DNA of 64,000 nt, from contig NC_133382.1 of the NCBI RefSeq assembly GCF_049309525.1, positions 697,614-761,613 of the forward strand, given 5' to 3'. The notes below the pieces were generated by a model. That model did not search any database and had not been told where the DNA came from. It worked only from the letters and a program-made list of their open reading frames with translations. A program made the translations under genes and the position numbers. This DNA comes from Garra rufa. Taxonomy: Eukaryota; Chordata; Actinopteri; Cypriniformes; Cyprinidae. Shown here in pieces: positions 55,324 to 64,000 of the stretch. Numbering within the stretch: the stretch's first letter is position 1; the number at the start of each line of letters is the position of its first letter.

Positions 55324-56820
55324 ATGCCACGGCGTTTTTGTCGCTCGTGCAGAGCCCCTCTGCACGCCGCTGACACTCACGCTGAGTGCGTCTCGTGCCT
55401 GGGTCACGCCCACGCTGAGGCTGCGCTCAATGAGACGGAATGTTCCCACTGCGGGAATATGAGTCTCACTTCCCTCCGCTCGCGGCTAGCTTTCTTTTCA
55501 GAGAGCGACGCCGCTTCTCGCGCCCTCCCGCTTACTTCCTCGCAAGAGCCTGCTAGGAAGAAGCAGCGGGGCAAGAGATCTAAGAGCGTGGTGACAGGCG
55601 AGCTCACGCCGGCTCAGACCCCGCGTGCCTCGCCTTCACCACATGGAGAGGAATCGCCAGTTCTCTTCCTGCATCCTGACCAGCGTCCCTCTGCGGCTGC
55701 GAGCGATCTGGTCTCCTTCGGAGGAAGCGAATGCGAGGATGACAGCATGTCATTGGCCGCATCTGACGCAGAGGAGTTGTCGGGCTCTTCCCATGACCCC
55801 GCCCCCTTGCCGTCTGCGCAATCCAGCGCCGCCAGCGCCGGTATGGACGCCGAACTGTTCCGCGTCCTATCTAAAGCTGTTGAGGAGCTGGATCTTCAAT
55901 GGTCTCCTCCCGAGGAGCCCTCTAGGAGCCGGTTGGACGAATGGTTTCTGCCGGGGCGCCGCCAGGCCCCTCGTCAGCGAGCTTCACCATTCTTCCCCGA
56001 AGTCCACGACGAAATCTCTAAGTCCTGGCGTGCTCCATACTCCGCCCGCCTTCATACTTCCTCTTCTGCTGCCCTCACCACGGTCGATGGCGCTGAGGAA
56101 AAGGGCTACGAGAAGCTGCCCCCGCTGGACGAGTCAGTTGCTGCGCACCTTTGCCCGCCCACCGCTATCGGTTGGAAGGCGAGGGCGTCACACCCGTCTA
56201 AGCCTTGCAGGACGACCTCTACCCTCGCTGGACGAGCGTATTCGTCTGCTGGACAGGCAGCTTCAGCGCTTCACTCTATGGCGGTACTCCAGGTGTACCA
56301 AGCAAAGCTCCTCCGCGGTCTGGACGAGTTGAACCTGGACGATTCCCCGCTCAGAGAGATACGTAGCGCTACGGATTTGGCGTTACGCGCCACGAAGATG
56401 ACGGCTCAGGCGATCGGGCGATCGATGGCCAGTTTAGTGGTGCTGGAGCGCCACTTGTGGCTTAACTTGACGGAGATCAAGGACGCGGATAAGGTCGCCT
56501 TCCTTGACTCCCCCATCTCGCCGACCGGCCTGTTCGGCCCAGCTGTCGAGGGTTTCGCGGAGCGCTTCACCGCGGCGCAGAAATCGTCCCAAGCTATGCG
56601 ACATTTCCTGCCCAAACGCTCGAGCTCTGCAACGGCTCCTAGTCGCCCCAAGCCGGCGCCGACTCAGCAGCCTGCGAAAGCCACGCCCCCAGCTGCGCAA
56701 CCAGCGCCTCAGACGGAGCTCCGTCCTCGGTCACGCCCAGCCAAGCGCTTTCCCTTCCCTAAGCGTCAGGGACCTCGGCCAAGAGTGGTGCTGGACCAGG
56801 CGCCGCCAGCGTCTTCCTGA
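55324..56820 (+). CDS. DIRS gag-like protein (498 aa)
   Basis: The ATG at 55324 is the first good one, about 210 bp after the predicted transcription start. Near the N-terminus three CxxC pairs (residues 6/9, 22/25, 40/43) suggest a small zinc-binding module. The middle is acidic and Ser-rich. The C-terminus is basic and Pro/Arg-rich, suited to nucleic acid binding. Position as first ORF and similarity in character to fish DIRS ORF1 support a structural, gag-like role. The 3' end precedes the RT frame by about 110 bp if RT starts at 56933, or overlaps it if RT starts upstream. No stop or frameshift was seen. Confidence 0.8.
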   Translation: MPRRFCRSCRAPLHAADTHAECVSCLGHAHAEAALNETECSHCGNMSLTSLRSRLAFFSESDAASRALPLTSSQEPARKKQRGKRSKSVVTGELTPAQTPRASPSPHGEESPVLFLHPDQRPSAAASDLVSFGGSECEDDSMSLAASDAEELSGSSHDPAPLPSAQSSAASAGMDAELFRVLSKAVEELDLQWSPPEEPSRSRLDEWFLPGRRQAPRQRASPFFPEVHDEISKSWRAPYSARLHTSSSAALTTVDGAEEKGYEKLPPLDESVAAHLCPPTAIGWKARASHPSKPCRTTSTLAGRAYSSAGQAASALHSMAVLQVYQAKLLRGLDELNLDDSPLREIRSATDLALRATKMTAQAIGRSMASLVVLERHLWLNLTEIKDADKVAFLDSPISPTGLFGPAVEGFAERFTAAQKSSQAMRHFLPKRSSSATAPSRPKPAPTQQPAKATPPAAQPAPQTELRPRSRPAKRFPFPKRQGPRPRVVLDQAPPASS

Positions 56821-56932
56821 TCTCAACAGCAGGAAGAGGGAGGGGCCAAGTCTCGCAGCAGCCGGACCAGCCCCCAAAGTGCCTCTTTTAAGCCCTTCTA
56901 CACTCCGTTCTGTTCCGAGTGTAAGGGAACTC

Positions 56933-58954
56933 ATGTTTGTAAAAAATGTAGCTGTAACTCACGGGCCCTTTATATCAGTGCCCTTACAGCAAACCGCTGT
57001 GATAGCGGGAAAAATAAAAAACAAACATTTTCAAGAAAAGAGCAAATTTCCTCTTCCAATGCTTTCAGACAGCATACAGCTGTGCGAACCATTGCAGCCC
57101 CTAGCGACACGATCCGCGGCATGGCAAGCCATCCCCGGAGTGTCAAAATGGGTTTTGGGTATAATAGAACGAGGCTATGTACTCCAGTTCGCTCGAAGAC
57201 CTCCTCGCTTTCATGGTGTGATCACCACCTCAGTTCGCAGCAAAGACGCAGACGTCTTGCGATTGGAGGTAAAGAATCTGTTGGCCAAGGGCGCCGTGGA
57301 AACGGTCCCCCCAACACAGAGCGAGTCAGGTTTTTACAGCCGTTACTTCCTCGTTCCAAAGAAGGATGGCGGTCTACGCCCCATCCTCGACCTCAGACAG
57401 CTGAATCGCGCCCTCATGAGACGGCCGTTCAGAATGCTTACACTAAAACAGATCCTCTCGCAGATACGCAAAGGGGACTGGTTTTGTTCACTAGATCTGA
57501 AGGATGCATACTTCCACATTCAGATCGCCCCCCATCACAGGCAATTCTTGAGATTCGCCTTCGAGGGAGTGGCATATCAATATACAGTCCTTCCGTTCGG
57601 ACTGTCGTTAGCCCCTCGCACGTTTACAAAGTGCATGGACGCAGCACTTTCCCCTCTGAGACAGATGGGAATCCGCGTCCTGAACTATCTGGACGACTGG
57701 CTCATCCTAGCCCAGTCAGAAAGCGAGCTAACACACCACAGAGCCTTAATCCTCAGCCACTTAGAGTGCCTAGGACTCAAGGTCAATTTTGCCAAGAGCG
57801 TGCTGTCTCCCAGCCAACGCATTGCGTTCCTGGGAGCAGTTTTCGACTCATGTCAAATGAAGGCAGCAGTTGCGCCGCAGAGAGCCCAAGCCATTCGCAG
57901 GCTCGCGGCTTCCTTCAAAATAGGAGCCCTTCGCCCTCTCAAGGTTTTTCAGAAGATGCTCGGCCTTATGGCCTCAGCATCTCCAGTACTTCAGTTGGGT
58001 CTGCTTCAGATGCGCCCCCTGCAGTTCTGGTTGAAACCAAAGGTTCCTCCTCAAGCGTGGCGTTTGGGACGCCAGCGCATCAAGGTAAATCGGGCCTGTA
58101 TAGCAGCCCTGGCTCCTTGGAGGTGCGCTCAATGGATGGAACAGGGCGTTCCCCTGGACTTGGTGGTCAGAAGGAAAGCGGTCTCGACAGACGCCTCCAA
58201 CTTAGGTTGGGGGGCGCTGTGCGACGGCCAGCCTGCTTTCGGCCTATGGTCGAAAGCGGAGAGTCGCCTTCACATCAACTGCTTGGAAATGCTAGCAGTG
58301 TGTTTAGGCCTTCACACCCTTCTACCTGCGCTGAAGGGTCACCATGTCTTAGTCCGTTCGGACAGCATGACAGTGGTGTCCTTCATAAATCACCAAGGGG
58401 GCCTCTCGTCGAGACGTCTATTTACGATGGTAGAACGTCTCCTGAAATGGGCTCAGCTGCACTTCCGCTCTCTAAGAGCGACGCATGTGCCAGGCAAACT
58501 GAACCAGGGAGCAGACATGTTGTCTCGGAGCAACGTCTCCTCAGACGAATGGACGCTTCACCCTCACACGGTTCAGCAAATATGGGCTGTCTTTGGCAGG
58601 GCGCGAGTAGATCTTTTCGCCTCAAAAGACAATCATCACTGCCCAATTTATTTTTCGAAGGAACAGGACGCATTGACCCAAGAATGGCCCAATCTCCTGT
58701 TATACGCATTCCCTCCTATCGCTCTGCTGCCACAGGTCATCAGGCGAGTGCGGGAACAGAAACTCAAAGTCCTGTTAGTGGCTCCATTCTGGCAGAACCA
58801 GCATTGGTTTCCAGATCTTCCCAGGCTGCTCTCAAGAGCACCATGGCCCGTGCCACTGAGACGAGATCTCTTAACACAGGCGAACAGAACGATTTGGCAC
58901 CCCCAACCGGAATTGTGGGCGCTGCACGTTTGGGCTCTAGACGGGAGCCTTTAA
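56933..58954 (+). CDS. DIRS reverse transcriptase / RNase H / methyltransferase-like protein
   Basis: From ATG 56933 (673 aa); the frame is open back to 56504, so the start is uncertain. Reverse transcriptase: SRYFLVPKKDGGLRPILDLR, SLDLKDAYFHIQI, VLPFGLSLAPRTF and active-site YLDDWL. RNase H: STDASNLGWGAL (Asp), INCLEMLAV (Glu), VRSDSMTVV (Asp), NQGADMLSR (Asp), all four acidic residues kept. C-terminal block VDLFASKDNHHCPIYFS ... YAFPPIALL ... LLVAPFW matches the methyltransferase-like region known from DIRS elements. It copies element RNA into DNA. No lesions seen. Confidence 0.92.
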   Translation: MFVKNVAVTHGPFISVPLQQTAVIAGKIKNKHFQEKSKFPLPMLSDSIQLCEPLQPLATRSAAWQAIPGVSKWVLGIIERGYVLQFARRPPRFHGVITTSVRSKDADVLRLEVKNLLAKGAVETVPPTQSESGFYSRYFLVPKKDGGLRPILDLRQLNRALMRRPFRMLTLKQILSQIRKGDWFCSLDLKDAYFHIQIAPHHRQFLRFAFEGVAYQYTVLPFGLSLAPRTFTKCMDAALSPLRQMGIRVLNYLDDWLILAQSESELTHHRALILSHLECLGLKVNFAKSVLSPSQRIAFLGAVFDSCQMKAAVAPQRAQAIRRLAASFKIGALRPLKVFQKMLGLMASASPVLQLGLLQMRPLQFWLKPKVPPQAWRLGRQRIKVNRACIAALAPWRCAQWMEQGVPLDLVVRRKAVSTDASNLGWGALCDGQPAFGLWSKAESRLHINCLEMLAVCLGLHTLLPALKGHHVLVRSDSMTVVSFINHQGGLSSRRLFTMVERLLKWAQLHFRSLRATHVPGKLNQGADMLSRSNVSSDEWTLHPHTVQQIWAVFGRARVDLFASKDNHHCPIYFSKEQDALTQEWPNLLLYAFPPIALLPQVIRRVREQKLKVLLVAPFWQNQHWFPDLPRLLSRAPWPVPLRRDLLTQANRTIWHPQPELWALHVWALDGSL

Positions 58955-59943
58955 GTCTCCCTGAGTCGGTTTTGAGTACTATTTCACAAGCTAGAGCACC
59001 CTCTACGAGGCGGCTCTACGATCTCAAGTGGTCTGTCTTTTCCGCCTGGTGTTCCACCCGCGGTACGGACCCAATTTTATGTGACATATCTGTGATATTG
59101 TCCTTCTTGCAAGAGCTGTTGGATAAGGGGAGATCCCCCTCCACGCTCAAGGTCTATGTTGCAGCTATAGCGGTATTCCATGACCTTGTAAACGGTCAAT
59201 CTGTGGGAAGAAACGACTTGGTCGTTCGTTTCTTAAAGGGGTCAAGGCGGATTAATCCCCCTCGCCCCATCACGGTTCCGTCTTGGGACTTACCCACAGT
59301 GTTGAGGGCCCTGAAGGGCCCTCCCTTCGAACCGCTTCAGTCCATAGGCCTTCGCCCCCTGACGTTGAAGACTGCCCTGCTATTGGCATTAGCATCAGTC
59401 AAACGCATGGGTGATTTACAGGCGCTCTCTGTGAGCCCCGTTTGCTTGGAATTCGGGCCAAATGACTCTAAGGTCATCCTGAAGCCAAAGCATGGGTATG
59501 TTCCCAAAAGTCTCTCTACACCCTTTAGAGACCAGATTATTTCCCTTTTGGCTCTTCCTCCTACGGAGCAAGACCAGGGATTTAACCCTCTCTGCCCTGT
59601 CAGGGCTCTGAGATGTTATATAGAGCGTTCTGCCCCTTTTAGGCAGTCAGAACAGCTGTTTGTATGTTTTGGTGGCCGCACCAAGGGGTGTTCGGTCACA
59701 AAACAGAGATTATCCAAATGGATTGTGGAAGCCATCACGCTGGCTTACTCCTCTTTGGGCCTACAATGTCCCATGGGAGTAAGGGCCCATTCAACGAGGG
59801 GCATCGCCTCGTCTTGGGCGTGGTCTAGCGGGGTTTCCATTGCAGAGATTTGTGCGGCGGCAGGCTGGGCCTCACCGTCCACATTTGCTAGATTTTATAA
59901 CTTGGACGTTCCAGTCTTACAGACTCGGGTCCTTTCCACATAG
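58843..59943 (+). CDS. DIRS tyrosine recombinase (366 aa)
   Basis: The ATG at 58843 has a strong context (CACCATGG) and overlaps the RT frame by 112 bp in another frame. The same frame is open back to 57082, but that part is a shadow of RT coding. The N-terminal core-binding part follows APSTRRLYDLKWSVFSAWC. Catalytic residues: Arg in LASVKRMGDL, His-x-x-Arg in RAHSTRGIASS, Trp in AAGWASPSTF and Tyr in ARFYNLDV. It would integrate a circular DNA intermediate without target duplication. Ends at a TAG just before the untranslated region leading to the internal complementary region. Intact. Confidence 0.92.
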   Translation: MARATETRSLNTGEQNDLAPPTGIVGAARLGSRREPLSLPESVLSTISQARAPSTRRLYDLKWSVFSAWCSTRGTDPILCDISVILSFLQELLDKGRSPSTLKVYVAAIAVFHDLVNGQSVGRNDLVVRFLKGSRRINPPRPITVPSWDLPTVLRALKGPPFEPLQSIGLRPLTLKTALLLALASVKRMGDLQALSVSPVCLEFGPNDSKVILKPKHGYVPKSLSTPFRDQIISLLALPPTEQDQGFNPLCPVRALRCYIERSAPFRQSEQLFVCFGGRTKGCSVTKQRLSKWIVEAITLAYSSLGLQCPMGVRAHSTRGIASSWAWSSGVSIAEICAAAGWASPSTFARFYNLDVPVLQTRVLST

Positions 59944-60130
59944 TGGTATGTGTTACCAGTATGTTATATGTAGTGCGTCTTGGCCTCTGTGGAGCTCCAA
60001 GTGTACTTATTCCTTGGAACGGATGTTTATCAGGCTATCTGATCGAACAAATTGGCCCTTATTAGCCCTTTAGTGCTAGGGTCATGTTAGTCGTTCCTCT
60101 ACCTTAAGCACGGCGGGATTGTACTGGTTC

Positions 60131-60295
60131 CCCATAGCGTCTTTACAGACGCAGTACGAGTGAAAGTATCGAAAGGGAACGTACTCGGTTACTTTCGTAA
60201 CCTCGGTTCCCTGAGATACGGGAACGAGTACTGCGTTGCTGGCCGTGCTAGGTAGCTGCACGACTCAGTCGTCGCTTCAGTCGAAGTACCTGAGT
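60131..60295 (+). repeat. DIRS internal complementary region (first copy)
   Basis: 60131-60180 is a perfect 50-base reverse complement of the left terminus 54864-54913. The following bases should complement the right terminus, which lies outside the window. In DIRS elements this region templates joining of the ends during circle formation. It runs into the gap at 60296. Confidence 0.88.
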
Positions 60296-60795
60296 NNNNN
60301 NNNNNNNNNNNNNNNNNNNNNNNNNNNNNNNNNNNNNNNNNNNNNNNNNNNNNNNNNNNNNNNNNNNNNNNNNNNNNNNNNNNNNNNNNNNNNNNNNNNN
60401 NNNNNNNNNNNNNNNNNNNNNNNNNNNNNNNNNNNNNNNNNNNNNNNNNNNNNNNNNNNNNNNNNNNNNNNNNNNNNNNNNNNNNNNNNNNNNNNNNNNN
60501 NNNNNNNNNNNNNNNNNNNNNNNNNNNNNNNNNNNNNNNNNNNNNNNNNNNNNNNNNNNNNNNNNNNNNNNNNNNNNNNNNNNNNNNNNNNNNNNNNNNN
60601 NNNNNNNNNNNNNNNNNNNNNNNNNNNNNNNNNNNNNNNNNNNNNNNNNNNNNNNNNNNNNNNNNNNNNNNNNNNNNNNNNNNNNNNNNNNNNNNNNNNN
60701 NNNNNNNNNNNNNNNNNNNNNNNNNNNNNNNNNNNNNNNNNNNNNNNNNNNNNNNNNNNNNNNNNNNNNNNNNNNNNNNNNNNNNNNNNNNNNNN
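60296..60795. other. Assembly gap of exactly 500 N
   Basis: A round 500 usually marks a gap of unknown length. The sequence after the gap restarts 3036 bp upstream of where the sequence before the gap stopped. Confidence 0.98.
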
Positions 60796-62490
60796 CGATT
60801 GGAGGTAAAGAATCTGTTGGCCAAGGGCGCCGTGGAAACGGTCCCCCCAACACAGAGCGAGTCAGGTTTTTACAGCCGTTACTTCCTCGTTCCAAAGAAG
60901 GATGGCGGTCTACGCCCCATCCTCGACCTCAGACAGCTGAATCGCGCCCTCATGAGACGGCCGTTCAGAATGCTTACACTAAAACAGATCCTCTCGCAGA
61001 TACGCAAAGGGGACTGGTTTTGTTCACTAGATCTGAAGGATGCATACTTCCACATTCAGATCGCCCCCCATCACAGGCAATTCTTGAGATTCGCCTTCGA
61101 GGGAGTGGCATATCAATATACAGTCCTTCCGTTCGGACTGTCGTTAGCCCCTCGCACGTTTACAAAGTGCATGGACGCAGCACTTTCCCCTCTGAGACAG
61201 ATGGGAATCCGCGTCCTGAACTATCTGGACGACTGGCTCATCCTAGCCCAGTCAGAAAGCGAGCTAACACACCACAGAGCCTTAATCCTCAGCCACTTAG
61301 AGTGCCTAGGACTCAAGGTCAATTTTGCCAAGAGCGTGCTGTCTCCCAGCCAACGCATTGCGTTCCTGGGAGCAGTTTTCGACTCATGTCAAATGAAGGC
61401 AGCAGTTGCGCCGCAGAGAGCCCAAGCCATTCGCAGGCTCGCGGCTTCCTTCAAAATAGGAGCCCTTCGCCCTCTCAAGGTTTTTCAGAAGATGCTCGGC
61501 CTTATGGCCTCAGCATCTCCAGTACTTCAGTTGGGTCTGCTTCAGATGCGCCCCCTGCAGTTCTGGTTGAAACCAAAGGTTCCTCCTCAAGCGTGGCGTT
61601 TGGGACGCCAGCGCATCAAGGTAAATCGGGCCTGTATAGCAGCCCTGGCTCCTTGGAGGTGCGCTCAATGGATGGAACAGGGCGTTCCCCTGGACTTGGT
61701 GGTCAGAAGGAAAGCGGTCTCGACAGACGCCTCCAACTTAGGTTGGGGGGCGCTGTGCGACGGCCAGCCTGCTTTCGGCCTATGGTCGAAAGCGGAGAGT
61801 CGCCTTCACATCAACTGCTTGGAAATGCTAGCAGTGTGTTTAGGCCTTCACACCCTTCTACCTGCGCTGAAGGGTCACCATGTCTTAGTCCGTTCGGACA
61901 GCATGACAGTGGTGTCCTTCATAAATCACCAAGGGGGCCTCTCATCGAGACGTCTATTTACGATGGTAGAACGTCTCCTGAAATGGGCTCAGCTGCACTT
62001 CCGCTCTCTAAGAGCGACGCATGTGCCAGGCAAACTGAACCAGGGAGCAGACATGTTGTCTCGGAGCAACGTCTCCTCAGACGAATGGACGCTTCACCCT
62101 CACACGGTTCAGCAAATATGGGCTGTCTTTGGCAGGGCGCGAGTAGATCTTTTCGCCTCAAAAGACAATCATCACTGCCCAATTTATTTTTCGAAGGAAC
62201 AGGACGCATTGACCCAAGAATGGCCCAATCTCCTGTTATACGCATTCCCTCCTATCGCTCTGCTGCCACAGGTCATCAGGCGAGTGCGGGAACAGAAACT
62301 CAAAGTCCTGTTAGTGGCTCCATTCTGGCAGAACCAGCATTGGTTTCCAGATCTTCCCAGGCTGCTCTCAAGAGCACCATGGCCAGTGCCACTGAGACGA
62401 GATCTCTTAACACAGGCGAACAGAACGATTTGGCACCCCCAACCGGAATTGTGGGCGCTGCACGTTTGGGCTCTAGACGGGAGCCTTTAA
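60796..62490 (+). CDS. DIRS RT/RNase H, 5'-partial second copy
   Basis: Frame continues from the gap edge (RLEVKNLLAKG) to the same stop as the first copy. It is amino-acid identical to the first copy over its length, since both nucleotide differences inside it are silent in this frame. It keeps YLDDWL, the four RNase H acidic residues and the methyltransferase-like block. The N-terminal part is missing only because of the gap. Confidence 0.9.
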   Translation, partial: RLEVKNLLAKGAVETVPPTQSESGFYSRYFLVPKKDGGLRPILDLRQLNRALMRRPFRMLTLKQILSQIRKGDWFCSLDLKDAYFHIQIAPHHRQFLRFAFEGVAYQYTVLPFGLSLAPRTFTKCMDAALSPLRQMGIRVLNYLDDWLILAQSESELTHHRALILSHLECLGLKVNFAKSVLSPSQRIAFLGAVFDSCQMKAAVAPQRAQAIRRLAASFKIGALRPLKVFQKMLGLMASASPVLQLGLLQMRPLQFWLKPKVPPQAWRLGRQRIKVNRACIAALAPWRCAQWMEQGVPLDLVVRRKAVSTDASNLGWGALCDGQPAFGLWSKAESRLHINCLEMLAVCLGLHTLLPALKGHHVLVRSDSMTVVSFINHQGGLSSRRLFTMVERLLKWAQLHFRSLRATHVPGKLNQGADMLSRSNVSSDEWTLHPHTVQQIWAVFGRARVDLFASKDNHHCPIYFSKEQDALTQEWPNLLLYAFPPIALLPQVIRRVREQKLKVLLVAPFWQNQHWFPDLPRLLSRAPWPVPLRRDLLTQANRTIWHPQPELWALHVWALDGSL

Positions 62491-63479
62491 GTCTCCCTGA
62501 GTCGGTTTTGAGTACTATTTCACAAGCTAGAGCACCCTCTACGAGGCGGCTCTACGATCTCAAGTGGTCTGTCTTTTCCGCCTGGTGTTCCACCCGCGGT
62601 ACGGACCCAATTTTATGTGACATATCTGTGATATTGTCCTTCTTGCAAGAGCTGTTGGATAAGGGGAGATCCCCCTCCACGCTCAAGGTCTATGTTGCAG
62701 CTATAGCGGTATTCCATGACCTTGTAAACGGTCAATCTGTGGGAAGAAACGACTTGGTCGTTCGTTTCTTAAAGGGGTCAAGGCGGATTAATCCCCCTCG
62801 CCCCATCACGGTTCCGTCTTGGGACTTACCCACAGTGTTGAGGGCCCTGAAGGGCCCTCCCTTCGAACCGCTTCAGTCCATAGGCCTTCGCCCCCTGACG
62901 TTGAAGACTGCCCTGCTATTGGCATTAGCATCAGTCAAACGCATGGGTGATTTACAGGCGCTCTCTGTGAGCCCCGTTTGCTTGGAATTCGGGCCAAATG
63001 ACTCTAAGGTCATCCTGAAGCCAAAGCATGGGTATGTTCCCAAAAGTCTCTCTACACCCTTTAGAGACCAGATTATTTCCCTTTTGGCTCTTCCTCCTAC
63101 GGAGCAAGACCAGGGATTTAACCCTCTCTGCCCTGTCAGGGCTCTGAGATGTTATATAGAGCGTTCTGCCCCTTTTAGGCAGTCAGAACAGCTGTTTGTA
63201 TGTTTTGGTGGCCGCACCAAGGGGTGTTCGGTCACAAAACAGAGATTATCCAAATGGATTGTGGAAGCCATCACGCTGGCTTACTCCTCTTTGGGCCTAC
63301 AATGTCCCATGGGAGTAAGGGCCCATTCAACGAGGGGCATCGCCTCGTCTTGGGCGTGGTCTAGCGGGGTTTCCATTGCAGAGATTTGTGCGGCGGCAGG
63401 CTGGGCCTCACCGTCCACATTTGCTAGATTTTATAACTTGGACGTTCCAGTCTTACAGACTCGGGTCCTTTCCACATAG
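62379..63479 (+). CDS. DIRS tyrosine recombinase, second copy
   Basis: Same as 58843-59943 except residue 3 (Ser for Arg, from A62385). All catalytic residues (LASVKRMG Arg, HSTR, GWAS Trp, RFYN Tyr) are kept. The ATG at 62379 retains the CACCATGG context. It lies 112 bp inside the end of the RT frame, as in the first copy. Confidence 0.9.
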   Translation: MASATETRSLNTGEQNDLAPPTGIVGAARLGSRREPLSLPESVLSTISQARAPSTRRLYDLKWSVFSAWCSTRGTDPILCDISVILSFLQELLDKGRSPSTLKVYVAAIAVFHDLVNGQSVGRNDLVVRFLKGSRRINPPRPITVPSWDLPTVLRALKGPPFEPLQSIGLRPLTLKTALLLALASVKRMGDLQALSVSPVCLEFGPNDSKVILKPKHGYVPKSLSTPFRDQIISLLALPPTEQDQGFNPLCPVRALRCYIERSAPFRQSEQLFVCFGGRTKGCSVTKQRLSKWIVEAITLAYSSLGLQCPMGVRAHSTRGIASSWAWSSGVSIAEICAAAGWASPSTFARFYNLDVPVLQTRVLST

Positions 63480-63666
63480 TGGTATGTGTTACCAGTATGT
63501 TATATGTAGTGCGTCTTGGCCTCTGTGGAGCTCCAAGTGTACTTATTCCTTGGAACGGATGTTTATCAGGCTATCTGATCGAACAAATTGGCCCTTATTA
63601 GCCCTTTAGTGCTAGGGTCATGTTAGTCGTTCCTCTACCTTAAGCACGGCGGGATTGTACTGGTTC

Positions 63667-63831
63667 CCCATAGCGTCTTTACTGACGCAGTACGAGTGAA
63701 AGTATCGAAAGGGAACGTACTCGGTTACTTTCGTAACCTCGGTTCCCTGAGATACGGGAACGAGTACTGCGTTGCTGGCCGTGCTAGGTAGCTGCACGAC
63801 TCAGTCGTCGCTTCAGTCGAAGTACCTGAGT
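63667..63831 (+). repeat. DIRS internal complementary region (second copy)
   Basis: Same as 60131-60295 but with T at 63683, which makes one mismatch to the left terminus 54864-54913. It is followed directly by the right inverted terminal repeat with no gap, showing the true junction missing from the first copy. Confidence 0.88.
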
Positions 63832-64000
63832 TCCCTATGGCGAAATGCTCGCTTATATAGCCAGATGCTCCGCCCCTTTTGGCGCGATCGGGCGCGAATC
63901 ATCGCCATAGGTTTGTGCATCTCCGCTGCCGAGCCATTGGTTCGTTTCTTTAACACTGCACGAACCAATGGCCGTGCAGTTACACTGCGTTATTGAAATG
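63826..64000 (-). repeat. DIRS right inverted terminal repeat (truncated by window end)
   Basis: The 175 bases are the reverse complement of 54942-55116, including the inverted CTTATATA and CCAAT motifs. A matching outer part of about 78 bp (as at 54864-54941) should follow beyond position 64000. The inverted TATA would direct transcription back into the element's antisense strand. Confidence 0.9.

Larger units (their letters stand above)
60796..63831 (+). repeat. Near-identical repeat of 57260-60295 (offset 3536)
   Basis: The whole block aligns to the first copy without indels. I find three substitutions: G58408/A61944, C58849/A62385 and A60147/T63683. The left edge starts inside RT coding; the right edge continues beyond the first copy into the right terminal repeat. 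It is either a false duplication at the gap or a second element arranged in tandem. Confidence 0.95.
54864..64000 (+). mobile_element. DIRS-type tyrosine-recombinase retrotransposon (contains a gap and repeated 3' part)
   Basis: Inverted termini (54942-55116 against 63826-64000), an internal complementary region (60131-60180 is the exact reverse complement of 54864-54913), and gag, RT/RNase H and tyrosine recombinase frames with no integrase or protease: the full DIRS layout. A 500-N gap and a 3036-bp near-identical repeat lie inside, so the true element is probably about 5.7 kb or two tandem copies. The right terminus runs past the window end. Confidence 0.93.

Noticed and set aside
56504..56932. 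Upstream extension of the DIRS RT frame to 56504
   Set aside because: Mostly overlaps the gag-like gene in another frame and has no RT-like motif, so ATG 56933 was preferred. An overlapping start cannot be excluded.
57082..58842. The 586 codons upstream of the recombinase in its open frame
   Set aside because: Opposite-phase reading of the RT/RNase H gene; motifs are in the RT frame. Only the part from ATG 58843 is accepted.
1..64000. tRNA, rRNA or snRNA genes
   Set aside because: Looked for cloverleaf-like A/B box pairs and rRNA-like blocks by eye and found none; a covariance-model scan would be the decisive test.

Overview
The window reads as noncoding, AT-rich genomic DNA from a teleost fish, most likely a cyprinid (zebrafish/carp group). 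The evidence is the repeat content: several Tc1-like transposons, hAT elements with 8-bp target duplications, TTAA-flanked piggyBac-like elements, an L2-clade LINE with an esterase ORF1, a DIRS tyrosine-recombinase retrotransposon, and many palindromic foldback repeats. There is no operon structure, no rRNA and no tRNA that I can see. The only candidate for host coding sequence is one possible first coding exon at 43359-43453. Species and chromosome cannot be read from the sequence.

Layout. 1-6440: single-copy-looking DNA with foldback repeats. 6444-11095: a Tc1-like transposon split by a 3.0-kb LTR retrotransposon (6591-9621, TSD GCATC). The LTR element has one long ORF with a 30-bp coding minisatellite, and a primer-binding site that matches its own predicted 5' RNA end. 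11100-17880: repeats, a decayed Tc1-like transposase (13110-13600) and a TTAA element (15958-16667). 17885-19975: a foldback repeat interrupted by a hAT element (18497-19952). 21516-26940: another Tc1-like copy, two foldback elements, and a distinct DD37E-type transposon (24710-26256) nested in one of them. 27289-30240: a hAT MITE and a 1.5-kb ATCC tract. 33558-40215: a 21-bp satellite in two arrays, split by an L2 LINE (35106-39008). The whole block is bounded by sequence that looks like the two ends of one LTR. 40701-54857: MITEs, the candidate exon, a Tc1-like copy carrying a TTAA element, a second TTAA element and hairpin MITEs. 54864-64000: a DIRS element with open gag, RT/RNase H and tyrosine recombinase frames. 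It is followed by exactly 500 N and then a near-identical 3036-bp repeat of its 3' part, which leads into the inverted terminal repeat cut by the window end.

The genes here serve element mobility, not a host pathway. In the DIRS element the gag-like protein, the RT/RNase H/methyltransferase-like protein and the recombinase would act together. The Tc1, hAT and TTAA copies are mostly dead or non-autonomous and would depend on enzymes encoded elsewhere. The LTR element lacks pol and would need a helper. Nesting gives relative ages: foldback repeats are older than the hAT and DD37E insertions; the Tc1 copies are older than the LTR and TTAA insertions; the satellite is older than the L2 insertion.
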